Program-made: the position numbers and the translations under genes
Part shown: positions 15,571 to 24,849 of the stretch, one piece after another
Numbering within the stretch: position 1 is the stretch's first letter
Layout of the letters: every line of letters begins with the position of its first letter
Notes under the pieces: generated by a model
Told to the model about the DNA's origin: nothing
Databases searched by the model: none
What the model saw: the letters and a program-made list of their open reading frames with translations, nothing else
From: Streptomyces hawaiiensis
GTDB lineage: Bacteria > Actinomycetota > Actinomycetes > Streptomycetales > Streptomycetaceae
DNA length: 64,000 bases
Assembly: GCF_004803895.1 (NCBI RefSeq)
Contig: NZ_CP021978.1
Coordinates: 8,556,001 to 8,620,000 of the forward strand
Reading direction: 5' to 3'

Positions 15571-18183
15571 GTGCGTGCGATCGAGCAATACGTGCTGGAC
15601 CTTCAGGAGATCGACGAAACACAGCTCACGGTCGTCGGCGGCAAGGGCGCGCATCTGGGCGCGCTTTCGCGAATCGCGGGCATCGGCGTGCCGGATGGCT
15701 TCTGCGTGACGACGGAGGCCTTTCGGCGGATCGTGACGCAAGCGCCGTCGATCGAGGAACTGCTGGACCGGCTGTCGCGCTCGAACCCGGACGACCGGGA
15801 GGCGATCCGCACGCTCAGCGCGCACATTCGCCGGACCATCGAGGGGATCACCGTCCCGGACGATCTCGCGGCGGCGATCACCGGCGCGCTCACCCGGCAC
15901 GGTGAGCAGACCGCCTACGCCGTCCGATCCAGCGCGACGGCGGAGGATTTGCCGACGGCCTCCTTCGCCGGCCAGCAGGACACGTACCTGAACGTCATCG
16001 GACCGGCGGCGATCCTCCGGCACGTCAGCCGGTGCTGGGCCTCGCTGTTCACCGAGCGGGCCGTGACCTACCGCCAGCGGAACGGCATCGACCACCGCAC
16101 GGTCCACATGGCCGTGGTCGTGCAGCGGATGGTCTTCCCGCATGCGGCCGGCATCCTGTTCACGGCCGACCCCGTCACCGGCAACCGGAAGGTCGCCACT
16201 GTCGACGCCGGCTTCGGCCTCGGCGAGGCCCTGGTCTCCGGTCTGGTGAACCCGGACGTCTTCAAGGTGCGAGACGGCGAAGTCGTCGCCAAGACGATCG
16301 CCGCGAAACAGCGCGCCGTTCACGCCCTGCCGACCGGCGGTACGCAGGAGACGGCGGTCGACGCGCAGCGGCAGGAGCAGCCGTCGCTGACGGATGCGCA
16401 GGCCGTGCGGCTCGTACACCTCGGGCGGCGGATCGAAGCGCACTTCGGCCGCCCGCAGGACATCGAATGGTGCTTCGTCGATGACGGCTTCCAGATCGTT
16501 CAGAGCCGGCCGATCACGACCCTGTTCCCCCTTCCGGAGAGCGGCGACCAGGACCATCACGTCTACGTCTCCGTCGGCCATCAGCAGATGATGACCGACC
16601 CCATGAAGCCCCTGGGGCTGTCCATGTGGAAGCTGACGGCCATGGCGCCGATGACCGAGGCCGGCGGCAGGCTCTTCGTCGACGCCACCCGGGCCCTGGC
16701 CACGCCCGCGAGTCGCGCAGGCCTCATGGACCTCGTGGGGCGAGGCGATCCGCTGACCAGGGACGCGCTGGAGACCGTCCTCGACCGCGACGATTTCGTC
16801 CCCTTGCTCCCGGACCCGGGCCCGGGTCCCAGCGGATCCCCGGCCGACCGCGCGCCCGCCCCGATCGAGACCGATCCGGCCATCGTCACCCGGCTGATCG
16901 AGCGCAGCCAGGCGTCTCTCGCCGCCCTGCGGCGCGACATCGGCACGAAGACAGGACCGGCTCTGTTCGACTTCCTGTTGGAGGCCTTCGAGGAGCACAA
17001 GCGAGTGCTCAGTGATCCGCTGAGCCTGCAGGCGATCATGGCGGGGATGGAGGCCACGTGGTGGCTCAACGACAACCTGCACGAATGGCTGGGCGAGAAG
17101 AACGCGGCTGACACGCTCACACTGTCCGCCCCCGGCAACGTCACCTCGGAGATGGGACTGGCGCTGCTCGACGTCGCGGACGTGATCCGTCCCCATCCGG
17201 AGGTGGTGGCATTCCTCCAGGACGTCGAGGACGACGGCTTCCTGGACGAGCTGGCGAAGCTCGCGGGCGGGATCGAAGCGCGCGACGCCATCGAGACCTA
17301 CCTCGACCGGTACGGCATGCGCTGCGCCGGCGAGATCGACATCACGAGGCCTCGTTGGCGCGAACGCCCCGGCACGCTCGTGCCGGCGATCCTCGACAAC
17401 GTCAGGAACTTCGCACCGGGCGCCGCCCGGCGGCGCTTCGAGCAAGGCCGGCAGGAGGCGTGGAAGAAGGAACAGGACGTGCTGACACGTCTGCGGGCTC
17501 TGCCCGAGGGGGAGAGCAAAGCCGACGAGACCAAGCGGATGATCGACCGGGTCCGCACCTTCATCGGGTACCGGGAGTACCCCAAGTACGGCATCGTCAG
17601 CCGCTACTTCGTCTACAAGGAGGCCTTGCTGGAGGAGGCCGGGCGCCTCGCGCGGGCCGGCGTGCTCCGTGAGAAGGAGGACATCTACTACCTCACGTTC
17701 CAAGAGCTCCACGACGTCGTACGCTCCTCGAACCCAGTGGATGACCAGCTCATCCGGCAGCGCAAGGACGCGTTCCAGTCGTACCACGCGCTCACCCCGC
17801 CCCGGGTACTCACATCGGACGGCGAGACCCTCAACGGGGCGTACCGACGCGACGACGTGCCGGACGGTGCCCTGGTCGGCCTGCCGGTTTCCGGCGGGAC
17901 CATCGAGGGACGGGCCCGGGTCGTCCTCGACATGGCACAAGCCGATCTCGAGGCGGGCGACATCCTGGTCACGGCCTACACGGACCCCAGTTGGTCACCT
18001 CTGTTCGTCGGGATCGCGGGCCTGGTGACGGAGGTGGGCGGCCTGATGACCCATGGCGCGGTGATCGCACGCGAGTACGGCTTGCCGGCCGTCGTAGGTG
18101 TGGATCAGGCCACCCGGCTGATCCGGGACGGACAGCGGATCCGCGTGCACGGAACGGACGGGTACATCGAGATCCTGCCCTGA
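15571..18183 (+). CDS. rph: Rifampin phosphotransferase (RPH)
   Basis: An 870-residue, PEP-synthase-like enzyme that inactivates rifamycins by transferring the beta-phosphate of ATP to the ansa-chain C21 hydroxyl. The ATP-grasp region at the N-terminus shows GGKGAHLGAL and YAVRSSATAEDLPTASFAGQ. The central region (about 320-750) corresponds to the rifamycin-binding domain. The C-terminal swivelling domain carries the phospho-carrier histidine in GGLMTHGAVIAREYGLP (about His828). Length and order match known RPH proteins (about 865-870 residues) rather than PEP synthase. GTG at 15571 has GGGGACA upstream. The RAE palindrome 56 bases upstream supports the resistance role over central metabolism. 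Confidence 0.93.
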   Translation: MRAIEQYVLDLQEIDETQLTVVGGKGAHLGALSRIAGIGVPDGFCVTTEAFRRIVTQAPSIEELLDRLSRSNPDDREAIRTLSAHIRRTIEGITVPDDLAAAITGALTRHGEQTAYAVRSSATAEDLPTASFAGQQDTYLNVIGPAAILRHVSRCWASLFTERAVTYRQRNGIDHRTVHMAVVVQRMVFPHAAGILFTADPVTGNRKVATVDAGFGLGEALVSGLVNPDVFKVRDGEVVAKTIAAKQRAVHALPTGGTQETAVDAQRQEQPSLTDAQAVRLVHLGRRIEAHFGRPQDIEWCFVDDGFQIVQSRPITTLFPLPESGDQDHHVYVSVGHQQMMTDPMKPLGLSMWKLTAMAPMTEAGGRLFVDATRALATPASRAGLMDLVGRGDPLTRDALETVLDRDDFVPLLPDPGPGPSGSPADRAPAPIETDPAIVTRLIERSQASLAALRRDIGTKTGPALFDFLLEAFEEHKRVLSDPLSLQAIMAGMEATWWLNDNLHEWLGEKNAADTLTLSAPGNVTSEMGLALLDVADVIRPHPEVVAFLQDVEDDGFLDELAKLAGGIEARDAIETYLDRYGMRCAGEIDITRPRWRERPGTLVPAILDNVRNFAPGAARRRFEQGRQEAWKKEQDVLTRLRALPEGESKADETKRMIDRVRTFIGYREYPKYGIVSRYFVYKEALLEEAGRLARAGVLREKEDIYYLTFQELHDVVRSSNPVDDQLIRQRKDAFQSYHALTPPRVLTSDGETLNGAYRRDDVPDGALVGLPVSGGTIEGRARVVLDMAQADLEAGDILVTAYTDPSWSPLFVGIAGLVTEVGGLMTHGAVIAREYGLPAVVGVDQATRLIRDGQRIRVHGTDGYIEILP

Positions 18184-18382
18184 CGGGCCCCGCCGAGAGG
18201 CAAGGGGAGAAAGCGGTGTCGTGACCGGCCCGGTGCGGGAGGCCGCGGCTGGTCACCACGATCGTGGGCTTGGTGGCGAGGGAGGGGTGTTCCGTCACCG
18301 AGCGGTCTGCACGGCCGGCCTCCGCATGGGCGGCGTGCTCAGGGGCACCAGGACTGCGAAGTCCAGGCCCCGGGGAGGCTGC

Positions 18383-19261
18383 ATGTTCGACGGCTTCGAG
18401 CTGACGCGATGCGAGGGCGACGGGGCCCGGCTGAGGGTGCGTCACGGCGGCAGTGGCCCCGCGGTGCTGCTGCTGCATGGTCATCCACGCACGCATGCGA
18501 CCTGGCACCGCGTCGCCCCGCTGCTGGCCGCGGCCGGCTGTACGGTCGTCTGCCCCGACCTGCGGGGCTACGGCGAGTCCGACAAGCCCGCCTCCGACCC
18601 GGAGCACCGCCCGTACTCCAAGCGCGCCATGGCCGGCGACTGCCTGGCGGTCATGCGCCGCCTGGGGCACGAACGGTTCGCTGTCGTCGGGCACGACAGG
18701 GGCGCCTACGTGGCCACTCGTCTCGCTCTGGACCACCCGCAGGCCGTGTCCGCCGTCAGTGTGCTGGACGCCGTTCCGATCGGGGAGGCCCTGCGGCGCT
18801 GCGACGCGGCATTCGCCGCGAGCTGGTGGCACTGGTTCTTCCTCGGGCAGACCGAGAAGCCCGCCGAACGCGTCATCAACGCCGACCCCGATGCCTGGTA
18901 CACGGCCACGAGCGAGCAGATGGGCGCCGAAGCGTACGAGGACTTCCGGCGTGCGATCCACGATCCTGCCACCGTGCACGCCATGTGCGAGGACTACCGC
19001 GCCGGCCTCGGTGTCGACCGCGAGCACGACGACACCGACCAGCGGGCCGGGCGCCGTATCGAATGTCCGGTGCAGGTGCTGTGGGCCACTCGCGACGACA
19101 TGGCCGACCTGTACGACGACGTGCTGGGGGTCTGGCGCGACTGGGCGGGCGACCGGCTCGAAGGGGGACCGATCGACTCCGGGCACCACATGGCCGAAGA
19201 GGCACCCGACGCCCTCGCGACTGCCCTGCTCGGCTTCTGGCGTAGCGGTGCGCAGGCGTAG
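18383..19261 (+). CDS. Alpha/beta hydrolase, haloacetate dehalogenase/epoxide hydrolase type
   Basis: A 292-residue alpha/beta hydrolase. LLLHGHPRTHATW provides the oxyanion-hole HG-x-P motif. GHDRGAYVATRLALDHP carries the nucleophile in G-x-D-x-G, so the nucleophile is Asp, as in dehalogenases and epoxide hydrolases. The catalytic histidine is in DSGHHMAEEAPDAL. The SWWHWFFLGQ segment resembles the cap of haloacetate dehalogenase-like proteins. ATG at 18383 has GGGGAGG eight bases upstream; the in-frame extension to 18221 lacks homology. The natural substrate is unknown. Confidence 0.88.
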   Translation: MFDGFELTRCEGDGARLRVRHGGSGPAVLLLHGHPRTHATWHRVAPLLAAAGCTVVCPDLRGYGESDKPASDPEHRPYSKRAMAGDCLAVMRRLGHERFAVVGHDRGAYVATRLALDHPQAVSAVSVLDAVPIGEALRRCDAAFAASWWHWFFLGQTEKPAERVINADPDAWYTATSEQMGAEAYEDFRRAIHDPATVHAMCEDYRAGLGVDREHDDTDQRAGRRIECPVQVLWATRDDMADLYDDVLGVWRDWAGDRLEGGPIDSGHHMAEEAPDALATALLGFWRSGAQA

Positions 19262-19488
19262 AGCAGGACGGCAGTACGGCGCCCGAGCCGGGGCGACGGT
19301 CGTCCTCCGCGGGGCGACCACTTCGGCGCCCCCAGGCGAAGGTGTCGACGCCGACCGGCAGCATGCCGGTCCTCGAGCTGGGACACCGGCCGGAAACACG
19401 CGAGCGGCTGTGCCGGACCCACCCGCGCGGCATGCAGTGCGGCAGAACGGGTACCGGCGCGCGTGAACGGGGAGTGAGGGCGAGGCCA

Positions 19489-19953
19489 GTGGAATCTACT
19501 GCTGACGGTGACGGCTGTAGCACGCCGGACGAACATCTCATGCGCGTCGGGTACGCCCTGGACGGCAACGACGGCTGTATCGCGGACGCCCGCCATCACG
19601 CCGCCGCCTTCCTCGACCGGGCGAGCGACGACCAGCACCTGCCCGTCTCTGCCCGAGCAAGGGACCTCACCCAGCTGGTTGTCAGCGAGCTCGTCACCAA
19701 CACCCGCAAATACGCTCCCGGCCCCGTTCTGCTGGAACTGGGCATCACCACCCGCACCGTGGACATCACCGTGTGGGACAGCGACCCCAAGGTCCCCGCA
19801 GCCCGGGCCGGCGATCCCCACAGGGTCGGCCAGCACGGCTTGGAGATCGTGAAGGCGGTGGCTGAGGACTTCGACGTACGGCGGGCGCCCGCAGGCAAAC
19901 GCATCACCGCCCGCATCACCCTGGCCGACGGCCCCGGCCACGCCCTCACCTGA
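19489..19953 (+). CDS. ATP-binding anti-sigma regulatory-type protein (HATPase_c)
   Basis: A 154-residue GHKL ATPase domain of the RsbW/SpoIIAB-like group that is highly multiplied in Streptomyces. The N-box is LTQLVVSELVTNTRKYA, and GQHGLEIVKAVAEDFDV and GKRITARI form the rest of the fold. Such proteins bind sigma factors or anti-anti-sigma factors and may phosphorylate the latter. GTG at 19489 has GAGG just upstream; the longer frame to 19342 is low-complexity. No cognate sigma factor or anti-anti-sigma gene is nearby, so the partner is unknown. A hairpin follows the stop. Confidence 0.85.
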   Translation: MESTADGDGCSTPDEHLMRVGYALDGNDGCIADARHHAAAFLDRASDDQHLPVSARARDLTQLVVSELVTNTRKYAPGPVLLELGITTRTVDITVWDSDPKVPAARAGDPHRVGQHGLEIVKAVAEDFDVRRAPAGKRITARITLADGPGHALT

Positions 19954-19955
19954 TG

Positions 19956-19979
19956 GCCGCATCCGCTGCCGGACGCGGC
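19956..19979. terminator. Hairpin between convergent genes
   Basis: GCCGCATCCG and CGGACGCGGC pair with one mismatch around CTGC, directly after the stop at 19953. Confidence 0.55.
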
Positions 19980-20098
19980 TTCCTCGCGCGCCCTCGAGGG
20001 CCCCATCCTGTCCCACGACTCCGGAGCGGCATTCCGCGCAGTAGCCCCCGGCCGCCGAGCATGTGGCAAGCAACTGCCTCTGCCCGCACGCGATGACG

Positions 20099-21574
20099 TC
20101 AGCCACGGGGCAGGAGGAGCCGGGAGAGGGCGGCGGTGGCGAGGAGGAGGCCGGCGATGGCGAGGAGGCCGACGCGCATGCCCGGGAGGGAGAAGCCGCC
20201 GCCGGCGCCGGAGAGCAGGCTTCCGAAGAGGGCGACGGCGAGTGCGCCGCCGGTCTGGCGAAGGGAGTTGAGGAGCCCGGAGGCCGTTCCCGCGCGCTCC
20301 TGCGGGACGACGTCCATCAGCAGCGCGGTCACCGCGGGTACCGCAAGCGCCCCGCCCACGCTCAGCGGCAGCAGCAGGACGAGTACGAGCCACAGCGGGG
20401 TGTGCGCGGCCAGCGGCAGCATGGCCAGCATCGCTCCGGTGAAGACCAGCTGCCCGGCGACGATCACCGGGCGCCGTCCGACACGTTCGGCCAGTCGCGG
20501 CGACACCAGGTTGGTGACTGTCACCACCGCCGACATGGGGACGAACATCAACCCGGCCGCGATCGCCGACATCCCGCGCAGCTGCTGGTAGTACAGCCCG
20601 AGCAGGAAGATCCCTCCGTAGAAGGCGGCGTTGACGGCGAAACCGACGGCGAGTGGGACGGCCACCCGGCGGTCCCTCAGCATGGCCAGCGGGACCATGG
20701 GCCGGCGGTGCCGGGCCTCCACCACGCGGAAGGCGTACCCGGCGACGAGGGCGAGCGCGGCGGCGCCCAGGACAGGGCCGCTGGTCCAGCCCAGGTGGCC
20801 GCCCTCGATCACGGCGAAGGCCAGACCCGCCAGGGCCAGAACGGCGGTGAGCTGGCCGCCGATGTCCAGCGCGGCGGGGCGGCGCGGGGAGTGCGGCACC
20901 CGGACCAACAAACTCAGGATCACCGCGCCGACGGGGAGGTTGAGCAGGAAGACCGCCCGCCAGCCGGCCGAGTCGGTGAGCAGCCCGCCGAGCACCGGCC
21001 CCGCGGCCATCGCCACCGAGCCGCCGACCGTCCACAGTGCGATGGCCCGGGCCCGCGCCCGCGCGTCCCCGTAGGCCTGTCGGATCAGTGCCAGCGAGGC
21101 CGGCATCACGACCGCGGCGGCGGCGCCCTGTGCCACCCGTGCGGCGACCAGCACGCCGATGCCGGGTGCGAGCGCGCAGGCGAGGGAAGCGAGGGTGAAC
21201 AGGGCGATGCCCCAGGTGTAGGCGCGACGGGCGCCGGTGCGGTCGGCGAAGGCGCCCGCCGAGAGCATCAGGGCCGCGAACATCAGCGTGTAGGCGTCAA
21301 CCACCCACTGCAGTCCGGACATCCCGCTGTCCAGCGAGTCACGGATCGCGGGCAGCGCGATGTTCACGGCCGAGACGTCGATGGTGATCACGGTGAAGCC
21401 GAGAAGCGAAGCGACCAGCGCGACGCCGCTCCGCGGCGCGGCGGCAGTCCCGGAAGGCGGCACGCTTGGTCGGGCTCGAACCGGCGTTCGTTGCCGCAGC
21501 CCAGGCGTCGACGGGTCCGAGTCGTGCCCGGAGGTGGCGGCGGTGGACGGAGGCAGGGCAGGGGTGGCCGTCAT
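20099..21574 (-). CDS. MFS drug/metabolite exporter, DHA2 (14-helix) type
   Basis: A 491-residue inner-membrane proton antiporter. A cytosolic N-terminal tail of about 45 residues precedes the helices. Motif A appears as GAFADRTGARRAYTWG and motif C as GPVLGGLLTDSAGWRAVFLLNLP, which together mark DHA2/EmrB-type exporters. GLYYQQLRGMSAIAAGLMF and ERAGTASGLLNSLRQTGGA are family-typical later segments. AGGAG is seven bases before the ATG. It is divergent from an XRE regulator at 21817, which probably controls it; the 242-base gap holds both promoters. Substrate unknown. Confidence 0.9.
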   Translation of the reverse strand: MTATPALPPSTAATSGHDSDPSTPGLRQRTPVRARPSVPPSGTAAAPRSGVALVASLLGFTVITIDVSAVNIALPAIRDSLDSGMSGLQWVVDAYTLMFAALMLSAGAFADRTGARRAYTWGIALFTLASLACALAPGIGVLVAARVAQGAAAAVVMPASLALIRQAYGDARARARAIALWTVGGSVAMAAGPVLGGLLTDSAGWRAVFLLNLPVGAVILSLLVRVPHSPRRPAALDIGGQLTAVLALAGLAFAVIEGGHLGWTSGPVLGAAALALVAGYAFRVVEARHRRPMVPLAMLRDRRVAVPLAVGFAVNAAFYGGIFLLGLYYQQLRGMSAIAAGLMFVPMSAVVTVTNLVSPRLAERVGRRPVIVAGQLVFTGAMLAMLPLAAHTPLWLVLVLLLPLSVGGALAVPAVTALLMDVVPQERAGTASGLLNSLRQTGGALAVALFGSLLSGAGGGFSLPGMRVGLLAIAGLLLATAALSRLLLPRG

Positions 21575-21816
21575 GGTGAACTCCTGGGAACTGCAAGAAC
21601 GGTTGCGGAAGGGGTGAGCGGGCGGGCGGCCGCGGCACGCCGGGGCCGCGGTCCGGTGTCGCGCACCCCCTGGGCTCCGGCGGCCGGGCCGCCCGCTCCG
21701 GCATCAACTCTCCGCCCCCGCGCGGCCATGCGGCAGACCGTGCTCTGCCCCGGGTGTGGCGTTCCAGGCCCTGACACGGCCCCCCACGTCTCTTGACCGC
21801 CTGCGACAATGTCCGG

Positions 21817-22761
21817 ATGACAGCAGCAGCGGATGCGAGGGGCACGGAGCTCGGCCGATACCTGAAGGCCCGCCGAGCGCAGGTGCGCCCGGAGGATGTC
21901 GGTCTCCCGGCCGGTGCGGGCCTGCGCCGCACGCCCGGACTGCGCCGCGAGGAGCTGGCCGCGCTGGCCGGGGTGAGCGTCGACTACTACATCCGCCTGG
22001 AGCGCGGCCGGGAGACCAACCCGTCCCCTGCCGTCGTGGACGCCCTCGGCCGCAGCCTGCGGCTGCGTGGCGACGGTTACGAACGTCTGCACGAACTCGC
22101 GGAACTGGCCTCCGGCCGATCCTCCGAGCTACCGGCCTCCTCGGACCACACCGTGCGTGACTCGGTGCTGCGGATGCTGGAGTCGGTGCGCCCGCTGCCC
22201 GCCTATGTGGTGAGCCGGTACAACCGCGTACTGGCCGCGAACCCGCCCGGCCGACGGCTGATGCCGGGGCTCTGGGACTGGCCGGAGGATCAGCGGAACC
22301 TGACGCGCTACGTCTTCCTCCACCCGGTCGGCCGGACGCTCTACGAGCCGTGGGAGGACACCGTCGCCCTGTCGGTCGCGCATCTGCGGGCGGTCGGCGG
22401 AGCCGACCCGGACAGCCCCGAGCTGACCGCACTCGTCGGCGAACTGATCCTGAAGTCAACCCAGTTCGCACGCCTCTGGGAGCGGTACGACGTCTGCGAA
22501 CGCGGCGGCGGGCAGAAGTCCTTCCGGCATCCCAAGGTCGGCCCGATGACCCTGACCTACGAGGTCATGCGACTGGCCCGGACGGGAGGCCAGCGCATGG
22601 TGGTCTACCAGGCCGCCCCCGGTACCCCGGACGAGAGAGCCATGCTCCGCCTCGAGTCCCCGGACGCCCGGCCGGAGCAGGCACCCCCAGAACACCCGCA
22701 GCCGGCCGACAAGCCGTGCCCCACCTACGCCCCCTCCACGGCCGACGCCTCCGTCGGCTAG
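21817..22761 (+). CDS. XRE-family regulator with MmyB-like ligand domain
   Basis: A 314-residue regulator. The N-terminal helix-turn-helix spans about residues 8-80 and contains RRTPGLRREELAALAGVSVD and YYIRLERGRETNPSPAVVDA, the standard MmyB-type HTH. The C-terminal part (about 105-270) is the PAS-like MmyB domain, with LPAYVVSRYNRVLAANP and FRHPKVGPMTLTYEVM, which binds fatty-acid-like ligands in characterised members. A Pro-rich tail of about 35 residues is longer than usual. I chose ATG 21817 over ATG 21793 because the family usually begins shortly before the HTH. It is divergent from the DHA2 exporter and probably its regulator. Confidence 0.88.
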   Translation: MTAAADARGTELGRYLKARRAQVRPEDVGLPAGAGLRRTPGLRREELAALAGVSVDYYIRLERGRETNPSPAVVDALGRSLRLRGDGYERLHELAELASGRSSELPASSDHTVRDSVLRMLESVRPLPAYVVSRYNRVLAANPPGRRLMPGLWDWPEDQRNLTRYVFLHPVGRTLYEPWEDTVALSVAHLRAVGGADPDSPELTALVGELILKSTQFARLWERYDVCERGGGQKSFRHPKVGPMTLTYEVMRLARTGGQRMVVYQAAPGTPDERAMLRLESPDARPEQAPPEHPQPADKPCPTYAPSTADASVG

Positions 22762-22843
22762 ACCCGGGACGCAGCACCGCTGGGGAAGAAACCTCAGGCT
22801 CCGACCAAGAACCACCGTCCTGCTCTCGCATGGCGATCGGACC

Positions 22844-23365
22844 TCAGCCCTTGACGGCCTCCGCGATGCGCAGGGCGGCCTGGGCGGGGGTGAGGTGCGT
22901 GGTGTCGACGACCTCGGCCTCGCCGTGCAGCCACGTGCGGGCCGCCTCGGCGTAGGGCTCAAGGTATTCGAGACGGAACGAGGAGGGGCCGAGAACAGTG
23001 TCCCCCTCGATGCGCTTGCGGAGCGTGTCCTGGTCGGCGTGGAGGACGAAGTGCCGTACCGGAACGGCATGTTCGGCCAGGCCCGTGCTGATCTCGCGCC
23101 AGTACTGCTCGACCAGGACGGTCATGGGCATCACCAGAGTGCCGCCCGTGTAGTCGAGTACGCGACGGGCGGTCTCGACCACGAGTGGCCGCCACGGCGG
23201 CCAGTGCTGGAAGTTGCCCGTCCAGGGCAGCCCCGGCTTGATGTCCATGAGCGTCTCGCCGACCTTCTCGGCGTCGAACACCCGTGAATCCGGTATCAGT
23301 TGCTGCACGAGTGCACCGGTCGTCGTCTTGCCCGCGCCGTGGGTACCGTTGAGCCATACGATCAC
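22844..23365 (-). CDS. TmrB-like P-loop ATP-binding protein
   Basis: A 173-residue P-loop protein starting VIVWLNGTHGAGKTTTGAL, with the Walker A motif GAGKTT immediately after the start as in Bacillus TmrB. DYTGGTLVMPMTVLVEQYW and HFVLHADQDTLRKRI are consistent with a small kinase-like fold. TmrB confers tunicamycin resistance by binding the drug at the membrane; whether this homologue does so is unknown. GTG at 23365 fits the family start, and the in-frame extension to 23425 is not conserved-looking. Stand-alone gene, convergent with the XRE regulator. Confidence 0.8.
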   Translation of the reverse strand: MIVWLNGTHGAGKTTTGALVQQLIPDSRVFDAEKVGETLMDIKPGLPWTGNFQHWPPWRPLVVETARRVLDYTGGTLVMPMTVLVEQYWREISTGLAEHAVPVRHFVLHADQDTLRKRIEGDTVLGPSSFRLEYLEPYAEAARTWLHGEAEVVDTTHLTPAQAALRIAEAVKG

Positions 23366-23485
23366 GGGGCCCCACACTAGCGCGGCACGGGCCGCGGGAA
23401 CATGTCGCCGCGAGGCCGTCAACACCGCGGCGTCGAGCCGGCCCAGGGTCTCGTCCGACGAGTCGCCTTCCTCCTGGCGTGGCGG

Positions 23486-24804
23486 TCAGCCTCCATACGT
23501 GGCTTCGCACTCACCGAGCACGGTGGTGAAGTCCGAGGCCAGCCGCACCGCCTCGGCCGGCTCCAGGCCGGCGACGGAGATCCGCACACCCGGAGGGGAC
23601 GACAGCCTGAACCGTGCCCCGGCCGCCACCCACCAGCCGTGCGAGCGCAGCCCGTTGACCACGGCCGACTCGTCACGGACCGGCACCCACACGTTCATCC
23701 CGCCGACTCCGTGCCCCGCGACCCCTCGGGTTCGCAACTCCTCGATCAGCGCGGTACGGCGTCGCGTGTACACCTCCCTCGCGCGGCCCACCAGCGCGCG
23801 CGTGCCGTCGTCGGTCAAGAGTCCGTGCACCGCCTCCTGGAGCAGATGGCTGACCCAGCCCGACGTCAGCAGCAGCCGTCCGTCGTGCCGGGCCAGCGTG
23901 AGCGGGTCGCAGGCCGCCGCGGCCCACCGCAGATCGGGCCCCAGGAACTTGCTCACCGTCCGCACGTGCACCCAACGTCTCAACCCCCCGGCGGTCAGCG
24001 TGTGCAAGGGCGCGTCGGCGACCGCTGAGGCGTGGTCGTTCTCCACGACCAGCACCTCGGGTTCTTCCCGGAGCAGGTCGACCAGCGCATCCCTGCGCTC
24101 GGCGGAGAAGCAGCCGCCGTACGGATTCTGCGCCCTGGGACTGCACACCAGAGCCCTCACACCGGCCCGCAGCGCGCCACGCAGGGCATCGGGGCGTATG
24201 CCCTGGTCGTCCACGGCCACGGGCACCGCCCGCAATCCCAGAGCTGTCACCAGATCCAGCAGATGGTGGTAGCCGGGGTCCTCCATGGCGACGGCGTCAC
24301 CGGGCCGCAGCTCCACCGACATCAGCCGCGCGATCAGATCCAACGCCCCGTGGGCGAAGGTCACATGGTCCACCGGCACACCGTCGGGGCGGAGCCACTC
24401 GCGCACGGTTTCCTCCAAGCCTTCCTGCCTGGGCGTCGCGCGGTGCGACCGGGCCGCGGGGACAGGCGCGATGACGGCAGACGGCCGGGAAGCAACCGGT
24501 GGTCCGGGTGGCCGTCGGCCAGGTTCCGCAGGCCTTCGGGGGCCCTGGGCGGTCGCCGGGATGCCACGGCCGGCGCCGGGGCAACTACCGTGCCACCCCG
24601 GCCGCGCGTCACCACGATCCCGCGCCGGCGCAGTTCCTGGTAAGCCGCGGCGACAGTCCCAGGACTCACCCCGAGCTCGTCCGCCAGCCGCCGCACCGGA
24701 GGCAGGGCGCTCCCCGGCTCCAACGTCCCTTCGGCCACGCTCCGTTCGACGGACGCGGCAATTCCCTTGGCTGTCGTACCGCTGAACCCATATTGTGTTG
24801 CCAC
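23486..24804 (-). pseudogene. Frameshifted MocR/GntR-type PLP-dependent regulator
   Basis: Two minus-strand frames together encode one MocR protein. The 5' frame carries the GntR winged helix (LPPVRRLADELGVSPGTVAA and AAYQELRRRGIVVTRGRGGT). The 3' frame, from about 24450 down to 23486, carries the aminotransferase-like domain, including DHVTFAHGALDLIARLMS, EDPGYHHLLDLV and the lysine-containing VSKFLGPDLRW. The switch lies in the linker around 24430-24480. I take GTG 24804 as start; ATG 24828 would put the first codons inside the palindromic operator. It is divergent from the MFS gene at 24850, its likely target. The frameshift may be real inactivation or a sequencing error. Confidence 0.8.
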
Positions 24805-24811
24805 GTCAAAT

Positions 24812-24831
24812 ATTATGTACCAGTACATAAT
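24812..24831. promoter_or_regulatory. Perfect 20-bp palindrome in the MocR-MFS divergent promoter
   Basis: ATTATGTACCAGTACATAAT has perfect 9-base arms (ATTATGTAC and GTACATAAT) around CA. It is AT-rich in a GC-rich genome and lies between the two starts (24804 and 24850). It probably is the operator for the MocR protein, and the TACATAAT part may also serve as a -10 region. Confidence 0.75.
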
Positions 24832-24849
24832 TGAATGCAAGGGGGAGCG

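Noticed and set aside
24826..24828. ATG giving a MocR start reading MYWYIIFDVATQ
   Set aside because: The first codons are simply the palindromic operator read as protein; GTG 24804 directly precedes the winged helix.
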